The notes below the pieces were generated by a model, which made no database searches, was not told where the DNA came from, and was given only the letters and a program-made list of their open reading frames with translations. A stretch of 64,000 nucleotides of DNA from CAWJHE01 sp963842455. GTDB taxonomy: Bacteria > Chloroflexota > Anaerolineae > Anaerolineales > UBA4823. The stretch's first letter is position 1; every line of letters starts with the position of its first letter. Below are positions 54,408-63,295 of this stretch, in pieces. The position numbers were made by a program, and so were the translations under genes. The stretch spans positions 1 through 64,000 of the forward strand of contig CAWJHE010000013.1 in NCBI GenBank assembly GCA_963842455.1, given 5' to 3'.

Positions 54408-55053
54408 TACTAAACCCATTCGAGTTCTGCTTGTGGATGATCATGCCGTTGTGCGCAGCGGTCTGGGCGCCTTTTTATCAGCCTTCGATGACCTGGAGCT
54501 GGCCGGTGAAGCATCCAACGGCGAGCGAGCGATCACATTATGCCAGCAGGTGCAACCGGATGTCGTTCTGATGGACTTGGTTATGCCAGGCATGGATGGG
54601 GCAACCGCCACCCGCAAAATTCAGGAACAATCACCGCGAATTCAGGTAATCGCTTTAACCAGTTTCAAGGAACAAGACCTGGTACAGGGTGCGTTGCAGG
54701 CTGGGGCAATCGGCTACTTGCTCAAAGATATTTCTGCCGACGAACTGGCGGATGCCATCCGAGCCGCGTACGCAGGTAAGCCCACTCTGGCTCCCGAAGC
54801 CGCTCAAGCGTTAATCCAGGCGGCGCGCTCCACCTTTGAAAGACCTGGCGACGATCTGTCCGACCGGGAACGGGAAGTTCTCGCGTTGATGGTACAGGGA
54901 TTGAGCAACGCACAAATCTCCAAGAAATTATTCGTCAGCCTGTCAACTGCCAAGTTTCATGTAAGCAGCATCCTTACTAAACTGGGTGTGGCAAGTCGCA
55001 CTGAAGCGGTTTCCTATGCATTGCAACATCACCTGGTCAAAAGAACAGATTGA
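54400..55053 (+). CDS. NarL/FixJ-family response regulator (LiaR-like)
   Basis: A 217-residue regulator. The receiver has VDDH, phospho-acceptor D59 in VLMDLVMPGMDG and lysine in GYLLKDIS. A LuxR-type helix-turn-helix follows (LSDREREVLALMVQGLSNAQ, then STAKFHVSSILTKLGVASRT). It is translationally coupled to the kinase at 52861-54407, which should phosphorylate it. A terminator at 55080-55119 ends the transcript. Confidence 0.93.
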   Translation: MTDTKPIRVLLVDDHAVVRSGLGAFLSAFDDLELAGEASNGERAITLCQQVQPDVVLMDLVMPGMDGATATRKIQEQSPRIQVIALTSFKEQDLVQGALQAGAIGYLLKDISADELADAIRAAYAGKPTLAPEAAQALIQAARSTFERPGDDLSDREREVLALMVQGLSNAQISKKLFVSLSTAKFHVSSILTKLGVASRTEAVSYALQHHLVKRTD

Positions 55054-55079
55054 AAACCAATCTTACGCACAGGCAATTT

Positions 55080-55119
55080 ACTCCTCGACCGATGATTGTG
55101 GTCGGGGAGTTCTTCTTTT
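55080..55119 (+). terminator. intrinsic terminator after the NarL-type system
   Basis: ACTCCTCGACC and GGTCGGGGAGT form an 11-base stem with one G-T pair around a 9-base loop, followed by a T-rich run (TCTTCTTTT). It closes the 52861-55053 transcript and separates it from the receiver-only gene at 55154. Confidence 0.8.
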
Positions 55120-55153
55120 AGAATCCGGATAGAAAACAATGATGGAGACTTTT

Positions 55154-55525
55154 ATGAAGAAGATTTTTCTTGCTGAAAGTGAGAGGCATGTATTGGATGC
55201 TATGCGGCTCTTGTTGGAGGAACAAGCAGATTTCGAGATTATTGGAGAAGCGCAAAACACTGAAGTGTTGCTGACCCAAGTGTCCAGGACTACCCCAGAT
55301 GTAATATTGTTCGATTGGAACTTGCCCGGTTTGCATCCTCAGCGCTTTGTCCCGGCTCTGCGAAAAAGCTGCCCCTCCTCCAAATTGCTGGCACTCAGCG
55401 TCAAGCCGGAAGACGAGAAAATCGTCAAAAAATTCGATCTGGATCTTTTCATTTCAAAACAACTTCCTCCAGATGAATTCCTAAAACTACTGAAAGAGAT
55501 TACCGACCATAAGGAGAATTTATGA
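55154..55525 (+). CDS. stand-alone receiver domain protein
   Basis: A 123-residue single-domain response regulator starting MKKIFLAESERHVLDAMRLL (55154, with GGAG upstream; another ATG lies 15 bases earlier). The phospho-acceptor is D54 in ILFDWNLPG, a serine is in the ALSV strand and lysine is in FISKQLPPDE. The usual acidic pair is reduced to AES, so one of the two metal-binding acids is missing, which may weaken phosphorylation. It overlaps the following membrane protein gene by four bases. Its output is unknown. Confidence 0.78.
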   Translation: MKKIFLAESERHVLDAMRLLLEEQADFEIIGEAQNTEVLLTQVSRTTPDVILFDWNLPGLHPQRFVPALRKSCPSSKLLALSVKPEDEKIVKKFDLDLFISKQLPPDEFLKLLKEITDHKENL

Positions 55526-56377
55526 AATACACGAATGTGCTTAATTGGCTTATCCCTGTAATTTTCTGCCTTGCTTTATTCGCTGCCCTGGCCGGTGTAT
55601 GGCCTGCTGAAGGCGTACCTTACTCGCTGACCACTTTCAGGGGTGAAACGGTCACCATCAATGCCCGGGGTTTGTATTATTGGGATACGGTCAGCTCGGC
55701 TTCCCAAATGCAGGCCAATGACCTTGTGACACTGGTACTCGGCCTCCCTCTGCTGGCGATATCATTTTGGCTGACATTACGCGGCTCCTTACGCGGTCGC
55801 ATTTTGTTAGCGGGTACACTGGGATTTATCCTGTATACTTACATAACTATGGCTTTCGGGGCGCACTACAACGCTCTGTTCATAATCTATGTCGCCTTGT
55901 TGAGCCTGAGCCTTTTCTCCTTTGTACTGTTGATGATGTCTTTTGATATTGAAAGTATGCCTGCGCACTTCTCCGACAAACTGCCACGCGGTTGGATTGC
56001 TGGACTCTTATTCTTCGCAGCAGCCTTTCTGACCCTGGCCTGGTTGGGGCGCATTGCTGCAGACATTCGCACCTGATGCTATTCCATCCCTGGAAAACAC
56101 CACCAGCATGTTCATCCAGGTTATGGATTTGGGGATCATTGTCCCAGTATGCTTGCTTTCCGGCATCCTGTTGTTACGCCGGCATCCTTGGGGTTACTTG
56201 CTGTCTTCAGTTGGCTTGATGAAATTCCTGACGATGGGAACTGCAGTCAGCCTGATGGCTCTCAATATGATGCGTGTCGGAGTACCGGTTAGCATAGTAG
56301 AAATCGTAGTTTTTCCCACGATTGCCCTGGCAAACCTCGTAATGGTAACAATATTACTTAAGAATATTCGGGACTGA
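55522..56377 (+). CDS. seven-helix membrane protein, frameshifted
   Basis: Two overlapping frames (55522-56076 and 56054-56377) join to one ~285-residue integral membrane protein with about seven helices. The first starts MKYTNVLNWLIPVIFCLALF; the second contains SMFIQVMDLGIIVPVCLLSG and KNIRD at the end. The +1 break is near 56055 (ATTGCTGCAGACATTC). The ATG overlaps the stop of the receiver gene as ATGA, so the receiver and this protein are coupled and may work together. No named family recognised. Confidence 0.75.
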
Positions 56378-56400
56378 CCAGATATGGAAGAAGGATCTAA

Positions 56401-57240
56401 ATGAATTTTAACCTGATACTGCAAGCCCAAAAGAAACCCGAACCTTTTACCCCTGGCGAGCCGATTTTTTGGGATGATCCGTATATCTCCTCTCAAATGC
56501 TCAAGGCGCACCTCGATGTGACCAATGACCTAGCCAGCCGTCGCCTAGAAACGATCCAAGGAACCGTAGATTGGCTGTTAACCACACTCGATCTCCAAGC
56601 AAGCAACAGGATACTCGACCTGGGTTGCGGTCCTGGTCTTTATTCTGCCCGCCTGGCCGAGAAGGGATTGCAGGTTACCGGCGTAGATTATTCTCAACGA
56701 TCAATCGAGTACGCCAGGCAATACGCAGCTCAACATCATCTGGACATTGACTATCGCTATCAAGATTATCTGACCCTGGAAGACGACAGCTTTTATGATG
56801 CAGCTCTGCTAATTTATGGCGATTATTGTCCGCTTTCCCCTACCCAGCGCAGCAAGCTGCTTGGTAATGTGCGACGTGCCTTGAAACCAGGAGGTTATTT
56901 CGTACTAGACGTCACCACCCGCGCCCACCGTCACAAACACGGCAATCGGAATGGTTGGTATGCCTCTGAGCAGGGATTCTGGAAAACATGTCCGCACCTG
57001 GTGCTGGAGGAAGGTTTCGATTACCCGGAACAGTCCATATTTCTCGACCAGGCAATTGTGATCGAGGAGAATAACAGGATTACAATCTACCGTAATTGGT
57101 TCCAGGATTTCTCGCGTGAAACCATTACTGCCGAATTGCAACAAGCCGGCTTTATTGTGCAAAGCGCCTGGAACGACCTGCTCGGCACTCCTTACACAGA
57201 CGATACGGAATGGATCGGGCTCGTAACATCAAGCATTTAG
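56401..57240 (+). CDS. class I SAM-dependent methyltransferase
   Basis: A 279-residue methyltransferase starting MNFNLILQAQKKPEPFTPGE. Motif I is ILDLGCGPGLYSARLAEKG near residue 71, motif II acidic end is VTGVDYSQRS, and a DAALLIYGDYCPL strand and LKPGGYFVLDV follow. A YGDYCPLS stretch with a cysteine lies near the active-site side. Substrate unknown. It follows the membrane protein gene by 23 bases and precedes another membrane protein by 13, so it is probably in the same operon. Confidence 0.88.
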   Translation: MNFNLILQAQKKPEPFTPGEPIFWDDPYISSQMLKAHLDVTNDLASRRLETIQGTVDWLLTTLDLQASNRILDLGCGPGLYSARLAEKGLQVTGVDYSQRSIEYARQYAAQHHLDIDYRYQDYLTLEDDSFYDAALLIYGDYCPLSPTQRSKLLGNVRRALKPGGYFVLDVTTRAHRHKHGNRNGWYASEQGFWKTCPHLVLEEGFDYPEQSIFLDQAIVIEENNRITIYRNWFQDFSRETITAELQQAGFIVQSAWNDLLGTPYTDDTEWIGLVTSSI

Positions 57241-57253
57241 CAAGAGTATATTC

Positions 57254-57979
57254 ATGAATCCCCAAGTAACCAAACCGATCACCCCCTGGCTGATATTATT
57301 TTCTCGCACTGTGTTCTTTGCCTTTTTCCAGTTTCTGATTGCCGTATTGCTGAATCTGTCTGGTTCTACAACTCCCTGGGAAGATGCTTCAGCCTGGTGG
57401 ACGTTCAGCGCCTTGTTGACAAACCTGGTTTCTATTGTCTTGCTGGCCTGGCTTTTTAACCGAGAAAACTTGCGCTACTTCAATTTCATCCCGGTTTCTA
57501 TGAAGAAATTCTGGAAAGACCTGGGGCTTACGTTTCTTATATTCATTGTGTTAATGCCCTTGGCAATCCTACCCAATATATGGCTGGCAAGAATGCTGTT
57601 TGGTTCCGAAGAAATCGCCTCGGCTTTGATGTTCCGCCAATTGCCGCAGTGGGCCAGGGTGGTCAGTTTGCTCTTTCCACTCACGATTGCCTTCGCAGAA
57701 TTACCTACCTATTTTGGTTACGCCATGCCGCGTATTGAAAAGCAACTCGGCAACGGTTGGCTGGCGTGGGTGCTGGCATCTTTCTTTTTGGCGCTCCAGC
57801 ACATTACTTTACCTTTAATATTCGATTGGCGCTTCATCATCTGGCGGCTGGGTATGTTCATTCCGTTAGCTTTCTTGTTGGGCTTAAGTCTGAAATTACG
57901 CCCACGTCTGTTTCCCTATCTGATGATCATGCATGCGCTATTAGATTTCACTACCGTTCTCATGATTTTTATGCTGTAA
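57254..57979 (+). CDS. CPBP-like membrane protein with altered protease motif
   Basis: A 241-residue membrane protein with seven or eight helices. In the place of the CPBP motif EExxxR it has AELPTYFGYAMPR, so the first glutamate pair and the arginine are not in the normal form. The histidines in FLALQHITLPL and IMHALLDF remain. It may be a divergent or non-proteolytic CPBP relative. AAGAGTATATTC lies upstream of the ATG, 13 bases after the methyltransferase stop. Confidence 0.6.
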   Translation: MNPQVTKPITPWLILFSRTVFFAFFQFLIAVLLNLSGSTTPWEDASAWWTFSALLTNLVSIVLLAWLFNRENLRYFNFIPVSMKKFWKDLGLTFLIFIVLMPLAILPNIWLARMLFGSEEIASALMFRQLPQWARVVSLLFPLTIAFAELPTYFGYAMPRIEKQLGNGWLAWVLASFFLALQHITLPLIFDWRFIIWRLGMFIPLAFLLGLSLKLRPRLFPYLMIMHALLDFTTVLMIFML

Positions 57980-58005
57980 CATTGTGATATTTGGAGAAAA
58001 AACAA

Positions 58006-58548
58006 ATGAATCTAAACGATTATCAACGTGAAATGCGCTCCGCCTTTATGGGTGGATTTGCCGGACAATTAGTTTCTGGACTTATATGGCTGGCGGCTGC
58101 TGCACTTGCATCCTGGATCTCGCCAGTGGTTGGTATGGCAACGCTCTTTTTCGGTAGCATGGGCATCTTTCCTCTCACCCAACTGTTAATTCGTCTGATG
58201 GGCCGGCCCGGCAAGGTTAGCCCGGAAAACGGTTTATGGTCGCTTGGCTCACAGGTTGCCTTCACCGTTCCTCTCAACTTTTTACTGGTCGGCGCTGCTA
58301 CACTTTATCGCGAGAACTGGTTCTTTCCTGCAGCCATGGTTGTGGTTGGCACACACTACCTGCCCTTCATCACACTTTACGGTATGAAGATGTTTGCAAT
58401 CCTTGCCGGCCTTCTGATTATATTCGGCGCTGGCCTGGCGCTGTATGGCCCTGATGTTTTCAGCCTGGGCGCTTGGATTACAGCATCGCTCCTGATAGCT
58501 TTTGCCTTCATCGGGCGGCATCTTGTTTTATTGGAGGAGAAAAGATGA
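58006..58548 (+). CDS. five- or six-helix membrane protein (DUF7010-like)
   Basis: A 180-residue membrane protein starting MNLNDYQREMRSAFMGGFAG at 58006, with TTGGAGAAAA ahead of it. It has five or six helices and a HYLPFITLYGMKMF segment. I associate the RxAFxxGxxGxLxSGxxW opening with DUF7010, from memory. It is last in a row of membrane and methyltransferase genes; its stop overlaps a tiny frame at 58545. Confidence 0.65.
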   Translation: MNLNDYQREMRSAFMGGFAGQLVSGLIWLAAAALASWISPVVGMATLFFGSMGIFPLTQLLIRLMGRPGKVSPENGLWSLGSQVAFTVPLNFLLVGAATLYRENWFFPAAMVVVGTHYLPFITLYGMKMFAILAGLLIIFGAGLALYGPDVFSLGAWITASLLIAFAFIGRHLVLLEEKR

Positions 58549-58610
58549 CTCTTGTCAAAGAACCCTATCTCTTTCTCACACGCTTCATCGAGAGTTACCC
58601 ATTCAACTAA
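58545..58610 (+). pseudogene. truncated 21-codon frame coupled to the upstream gene
   Basis: The ATG overlaps the preceding stop as ATGA and has GGAGGAGAAAAG in front, an ideal start. The frame ends after 21 residues (MTLVKEPYLFLTRFIESYPF plus N). This looks like the beginning of a gene that has been cut off, or is frameshifted without a visible continuation. The next 180 bases to 58788 hold nothing recognisable. Confidence 0.3.
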
Positions 58611-58788
58611 ATGCAGTCATTTAGCTTCAGGTTGGCGGCGACATTTATAAAAGTCCTGCTTGGGGAACTCTTGTATGCTAATCTTCACCCTTATCACAAA
58701 TACTTGCCATGTTTAGCAGTCAGTTTCACTAGGAAGTGCGCAAGGACCCGTTCTTGCTGGCTGTAGAATCAGTCCTGGAGATGTAGCC

Positions 58789-59851
58789 ATGAAAAAAAGG
58801 TATATACTGATCATCCTACTTGTCGTCATAGTTTCCTTGGTCTTTGTATTGCAACTGCCCGCGGAGGCGGCTGGAAGGCTAGAACCTGTTTCTGCTAAGC
58901 AACCAGATTATGGCTCTCAATTTGTGGTCGTCGTTGCTGACGAGCGCGTTCTTCACCCTGTTTGCTGCGCTCAACGCCGCAGGGTTTGATCGCGAGTACC
59001 AGGGAATGGAGATGTCGCCAATTCGCCAACAGGTGCGGGCTGCCTTGTCCGAGAAAAGTCTACCCAGCCTGGCACAGCTAAAACCATTTTTCGAACGCGT
59101 CCCAGATTTTCACCTGGTTGTCTGGGCTCTTCAGCGAGGCAACCCTCCGGCATTCGGGCGAGCTGAAGCAGGCTGGTGGGTTTCCACACCCGCTGCGAAC
59201 TTCGAGGGACTGGACAAGGCATTGGAGGGGTTCTACCACGAAGCGGATATTCCCACATTATGGCAGGAGGTACAACCAGCATATCAGGCTGAAATCACTC
59301 GCTGGCAACCACTGGCCAAACAATCACTGATCAACATACAGGCTTACTTAAAAACAGGTGACCTGCCATTTCAACAGGTGGTCATCATTCCAAATCCGCT
59401 GGATGCATATTACAGTGGCACTGGCCCTCAAGTGGGAGACATAGCCTACGTGGTTTCTGGTCCCACAGAAACAGAACTCAGCCTGATGGGTTTGATCGAG
59501 CATGAAGTTCTACATTCCGTGATTGGACCGATGCTCGACCAACAAATCGAGCAAATTCCCAACTCGACCTCACGTCGCTTGTATGCTGTGTTGAAAGAGA
59601 CAATGCCCTCCGGGTACGGGACCTGGGCAAGCGTTTTGGAAGAATCGTTCAACCGCGCCATCAACCTGCGCATGTTGGATGACGCTGGTTTGCGTGCTCA
59701 ACAACTTGAGCGGCTAGAATCGACAGGCTTCCTGCTCATCAAGCCGCTCGACGATGCGCTGGCGATCTATGAGCAAAGTAACAAGCCTTTTGAGCAATAT
59801 CTGCCGACCTTGCTAGCCACTCTTGACAATTTAGAATTGAATAGCGAATAA
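58789..59851 (+). CDS. putative secreted HExxH metalloprotease, frameshifted
   Basis: The first frame (from 58789) gives a signal peptide MKKRYILIILLVVIVSLVFV followed by RLEPVSAKQPDYGSQF. The second frame gives TSAFFTLFAALNAAGFDREY onward to 59851. The +1 break is near 58935. The joined product is ~350 residues, secreted or anchored by its signal helix. The motif LIEHEVLHSVIGP is an HExxH zinc site, with a glutamate further on in SVLEESFNRAINLRML that could be the third ligand. No named family is certain; activity is predicted only from the zinc motif. Confidence 0.65.
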
Positions 59852-60070
59852 ATCCGTCCCAGTAATCTCAAAGCTAATGAGCAGATTTATGTCCCATAAA
59901 TTGCCAGCTGCTGATAGTTGCAGTGAACGTCTGGAATGATAAGATATAATCCTGCTAAAAATACACGCAGTTTTTAACGAACAGATCAAAGTCTGCGAGA
60001 ATATCTCGGATTTATTTCTTAAGCAAGTGAGAGATATGCTGCTCTGATCCATTTTCGAAGGAGATTTAAA

Positions 60071-60989
60071 TTGCAGAAAAAAAGCCAATTTTCTCAAGAC
60101 CATCCTGTTGCCATGATTACGGGTGGGAATAGCGGCATCGGATTTGCCACTGCCACAAAATTAGCCCAGCACGGTTTCCATGTCATCCTGGCTTCAAGAA
60201 ACCAAAAAACCAGCGCACAAGCGATAGCCCAAATTCGTGAAAGCTATCCGCATGCCAGCCTTGAGTCGATCCCGCTCGACCTGTCTTCATTCACCTCCGT
60301 ACGCCAATGTGCAGCCGCTTTTCAGGAGAAAGGCTACCCTCTGCATGTTTTGATCAACAACGCAGGCGGCTCAGTTCCTGGAGAGCAAGCCAGCTTCTCA
60401 GCGGATGGTTTCGAATTAACCCTTGCCACCAATCATCTCGGGCATTTCTTGCTGACCAATTTGCTTGCTCGACGACCTGGTCCAATCTGCTCCATCCAGG
60501 GTGATCACTGTTTCGTCTCAGCTGCATGTGCCCGGATATGGAATGGGACCAGCCCCAGACTTCGACTTCGACAATCTGGACGGGAAAAAGTACTACAATG
60601 CCAGGGTGTTCTATAAAAATTCCAAACTGGCAAACATGTGGTTTGCGTATGAATTACAACGAAGGGTAACCGGTACGGGTGTGGTTTCCCTGGCAGTATG
60701 TCCTGGATTTGTACCCGAAGCAATTGGCAGCCGGCGCACAAATACTTTGGAGCGCTTCTTATACAGCCAGCTCATGACACGCATGCCCTTTGCCCGTTCG
60801 TTGGATCAGGCATCTGATGCCTACCTGGCTGTGGCTACCGACCCACACTACGGAAACATGCAAGGCAAGTTTATCGTCGATGGTAAAGATACCCATTCCA
60901 GCATCGATTCGTATGATCAAAATAAGGCAAAGAGATTATGGGATTTGAGTTGGACCTGGTGCGGTCTTGGGGACGCAGCGTCTGAATGA
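60071..60989 (+). CDS. short-chain dehydrogenase/reductase, frameshifted
   Basis: An SDR of ~305 residues starting at TTG 60071 with GAAGGAGA nine bases upstream. It has TGGNSGIGFATATKLAQHGF, the LINNAGG motif and NHLGHFLLTNLL, then after a +1 break near 60467 LDDLVQSAPSRVITVSSQ. The active site should be the tyrosine/lysine of FYKNSKLANM (YxxSK form). It belongs to the retinol-dehydrogenase-like SDRs, like 31702-32647. Its stop touches the stop of the convergent permease gene (60990) with no gap. Substrate unknown. Confidence 0.87.
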
Positions 60990-61964
60990 TTACCGTGTAC
61001 GTGGATTCAAGGCGTCATTCAAACCATCTCCGAGTAGATTCCAACCGATACCAAACAAGACCAGTGCTAATGCCGCTGGAAGAAAAACCCACCAATAGGT
61101 AAAGATTCCTCCAGAGGTGATGATCCAATCGCGGCCATTGACGAGGAGTGATCCCCACACCGAAGCGCCACCCAAACCGATGAAGGTGAAGGTAGCCTGG
61201 AGCAGCACCATGCCGCCCACATCACGGGCGGCCAGGACAACTGCCGGAGCAATGGCATTGGGGATCAAATGGCGAAATATTATTTGGGAATGACTGGCGC
61301 CGAGAGCACGCGCTGCCTGAACATATTCCGTCTGTTTGATCCGATGCACAACTGTATTCATCAACCGTGCATAAATCATCCAGGAAAAGAGAATAAATGT
61401 AATCAGAACCGGGTCGATATTCTGTAACATTTCGATGATGAATGGCAAATCCTTGGGGACCTCGGAATACCCGCCTGATGGGGTGACCATACCGACAACC
61501 CCGCCTGGGTAGTAGCGAATCCCAAAATTATAAAGCACAATCGTTGCTAACTGCTGGATAAGGACAACCCCAGCAATGACAGGGAATGATAAAAAGGCAT
61601 CTGTAATCCCCATTAACACCCTTTCAACCCAGCCGCCAAAATAAGCACTGGCTGTCCCAATCAGGATGCCAATCATGGCCACTGCGATTGACACAGTAAC
61701 ACCGAAAGTGAGCGCTGAGCGAGATCCCCAAACCAGAGAGTGATAAACACTAATTTGCCTGGACAATGTACCCAATGGGGCGACTGAGCTCGGAGGGCGA
61801 GGTTCAAAGTCATTCACTTTTCCCACAACCTTCGTGAGACCAGGGTTAGCCGGGTCAACGGGCGATAAGACGGGAGCTGCTAGAGCCATCACCACAAAGA
61901 ACATCACCAGAAATAAACCCAATAAGTTTTCCCATCGAGAAAAATAGCGCTGCAGTGCTCTCAT
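60990..61964 (-). CDS. peptide-type ABC permease (DppC/OppC-like)
   Basis: A 324-residue permease starting MRALQRYFSRWENLLGLFLV at 61964. GTGGAGGC precedes this ATG and the upstream stop is one base away. It has six helices and a long periplasmic loop after APVLSPVDPANPG. The EAA loop is EYVQAARALGASHSQIIFRH and the end is LLGDGLNDALNPRTR. It pairs with 61966-63030. No binding protein or ATPase for them is in the window. Confidence 0.9.
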   Translation of the reverse strand: MRALQRYFSRWENLLGLFLVMFFVVMALAAPVLSPVDPANPGLTKVVGKVNDFEPRPPSSVAPLGTLSRQISVYHSLVWGSRSALTFGVTVSIAVAMIGILIGTASAYFGGWVERVLMGITDAFLSFPVIAGVVLIQQLATIVLYNFGIRYYPGGVVGMVTPSGGYSEVPKDLPFIIEMLQNIDPVLITFILFSWMIYARLMNTVVHRIKQTEYVQAARALGASHSQIIFRHLIPNAIAPAVVLAARDVGGMVLLQATFTFIGLGGASVWGSLLVNGRDWIITSGGIFTYWWVFLPAALALVLFGIGWNLLGDGLNDALNPRTR

Positions 61965-61965
61965 T

Positions 61966-63030
61966 TCAAGCCTCCACTCGCGCTCGTGGATCCAAGACCA
62001 AGTGAACCACATCCAGAACACTCATTAGAACCCACACAACGATTACACTATACAAAGCAAAGCCCATGGCTGATGGAGCATCGGGAATTTGTGCCATACT
62101 GCTTACAGCTACATACGAGATTCCGTGAAAATTAAAGATAATTTCCACAATAAATATACCGGTCAGCAGTGACGTGGCTGATAGAATGCTGCTGGTCAGC
62201 GCCGGAGAGACTACATTGCGAAGGGTATGCCGCCAAACGACCCGTTTTTCGTTTATGCCTCGCGCCCTGGCTGCGATGACATAATCCTGGTGCAACTCTT
62301 CAATCATCGTGGCCCTTGTAACTCGCCCAAGGGTAGCCCAATGTGCTATTGCCAGGGTGAATACCGGCATCACAAGGTGGCGGAAGGCGTCTACCGTGAC
62401 ATCCAGCCTGCCATTCAACAGGCCGTCAAAAGTCAAAAAACCCGTGTAATTGCGAAACTCTTCGGAAGAGATGAGCAGGCCAATCGATGAGCTGGTCCGC
62501 ATTGGCGCGAACCAATAAAGCTGAACGTAAAAAATAGCCATGAGCACCATGGCAAGAATAAATGGCGGTAAAGAAGTGGCAATAAAAGCAGTCAAGCGAA
62601 AACCATAATCGGTCAACTTATTCTTTTTAGAACCTGCCAGCACTCCGCTGATAATGCCAAGCGGGATGAAAGCCAGGATGGAATAGAAAGTTAACTCTGC
62701 TGTCGCAGGGATACGACGGAGGATTGCGGTAAATACATCTTCCTGCATGGTCGGGCTGTAACCCCAGTTGCCCTGGAAAAGGTTGGTGAGCCAATAAAAA
62801 TACTGGACAGGAAACGGATCATTGAGATGGTTACGCTCGATGATGTTATCAACCATCTTTTGATACATCTGCTCCGTCATGCGCGGTGATAATTTCTTGG
62901 GTATGTACAACGTTGCCCGGGTTTCAGCCGGTGTTAACATCACCGTGGCATACAGAAAGGCAGTAATGACAAACAGTGTAACCAGAAGGGAAAGGAACCG
63001 CCTAAACAGGTAACCGAGGAACGAAGACAT
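61966..63030 (-). CDS. peptide-type ABC permease (DppB/OppB-like)
   Basis: A 354-residue permease starting MSSFLGYLFRRFLSLLVTLF (63030). The family's TPAETRATLYI replaces the more usual TPGDPA, so this belongs to the longer branch of OppB-like subunits. The EAA loop is DYVIAARARGINEKRVVWRH and the end is SVLDVVHLVLDPRARVEA. It is the first gene of a two-gene operon. Its regulation is not evident; the 5' region is AT-rich. Confidence 0.9.
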   Translation of the reverse strand: MSSFLGYLFRRFLSLLVTLFVITAFLYATVMLTPAETRATLYIPKKLSPRMTEQMYQKMVDNIIERNHLNDPFPVQYFYWLTNLFQGNWGYSPTMQEDVFTAILRRIPATAELTFYSILAFIPLGIISGVLAGSKKNKLTDYGFRLTAFIATSLPPFILAMVLMAIFYVQLYWFAPMRTSSSIGLLISSEEFRNYTGFLTFDGLLNGRLDVTVDAFRHLVMPVFTLAIAHWATLGRVTRATMIEELHQDYVIAARARGINEKRVVWRHTLRNVVSPALTSSILSATSLLTGIFIVEIIFNFHGISYVAVSSMAQIPDAPSAMGFALYSVIVVWVLMSVLDVVHLVLDPRARVEA

Positions 63031-63153
63031 ATTTGACAACTTTATGATATTGGTTATAGAAATCGAGAATCAAATAGGGTAAGATTCTACCATGCCCTAA
63101 TGGAAAAACTTGAACTAACAAGTATACAAATAAAGACTCAAAAAGGATCAAAG

Positions 63154-63175
63154 AAAATCCATCGATGAGGATTTT
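63154..63175 (-). terminator. weak hairpin after the GGDEF gene
   Basis: AAAATCC and GGATTTT form a short 7-base stem with an 8-base loop and a following T-rich stretch on the minus strand. It lies between the end of the GGDEF gene (63296) and the start of the permease operon (63030), so it could end the former. The stem is short. Confidence 0.3.
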
Positions 63176-63295
63176 CCTGGCGGCGGCTATCTATATTCGC
63201 CAGTCGGTAAGCGCGTTGTGGCTTTTCAGGATCACCATCCAGGAACACTTTACTTCGAGTTGAACCCAGGAACTCAACAAGTCCGTGAGCTATGA

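Noticed and set aside
63130..63294. Start-less plus-strand frame ending FELNPGTQQVREL
   Set aside because: It reads like the tail of a protein but has no start codon and no context; too little to call a gene, at most a fossil fragment.
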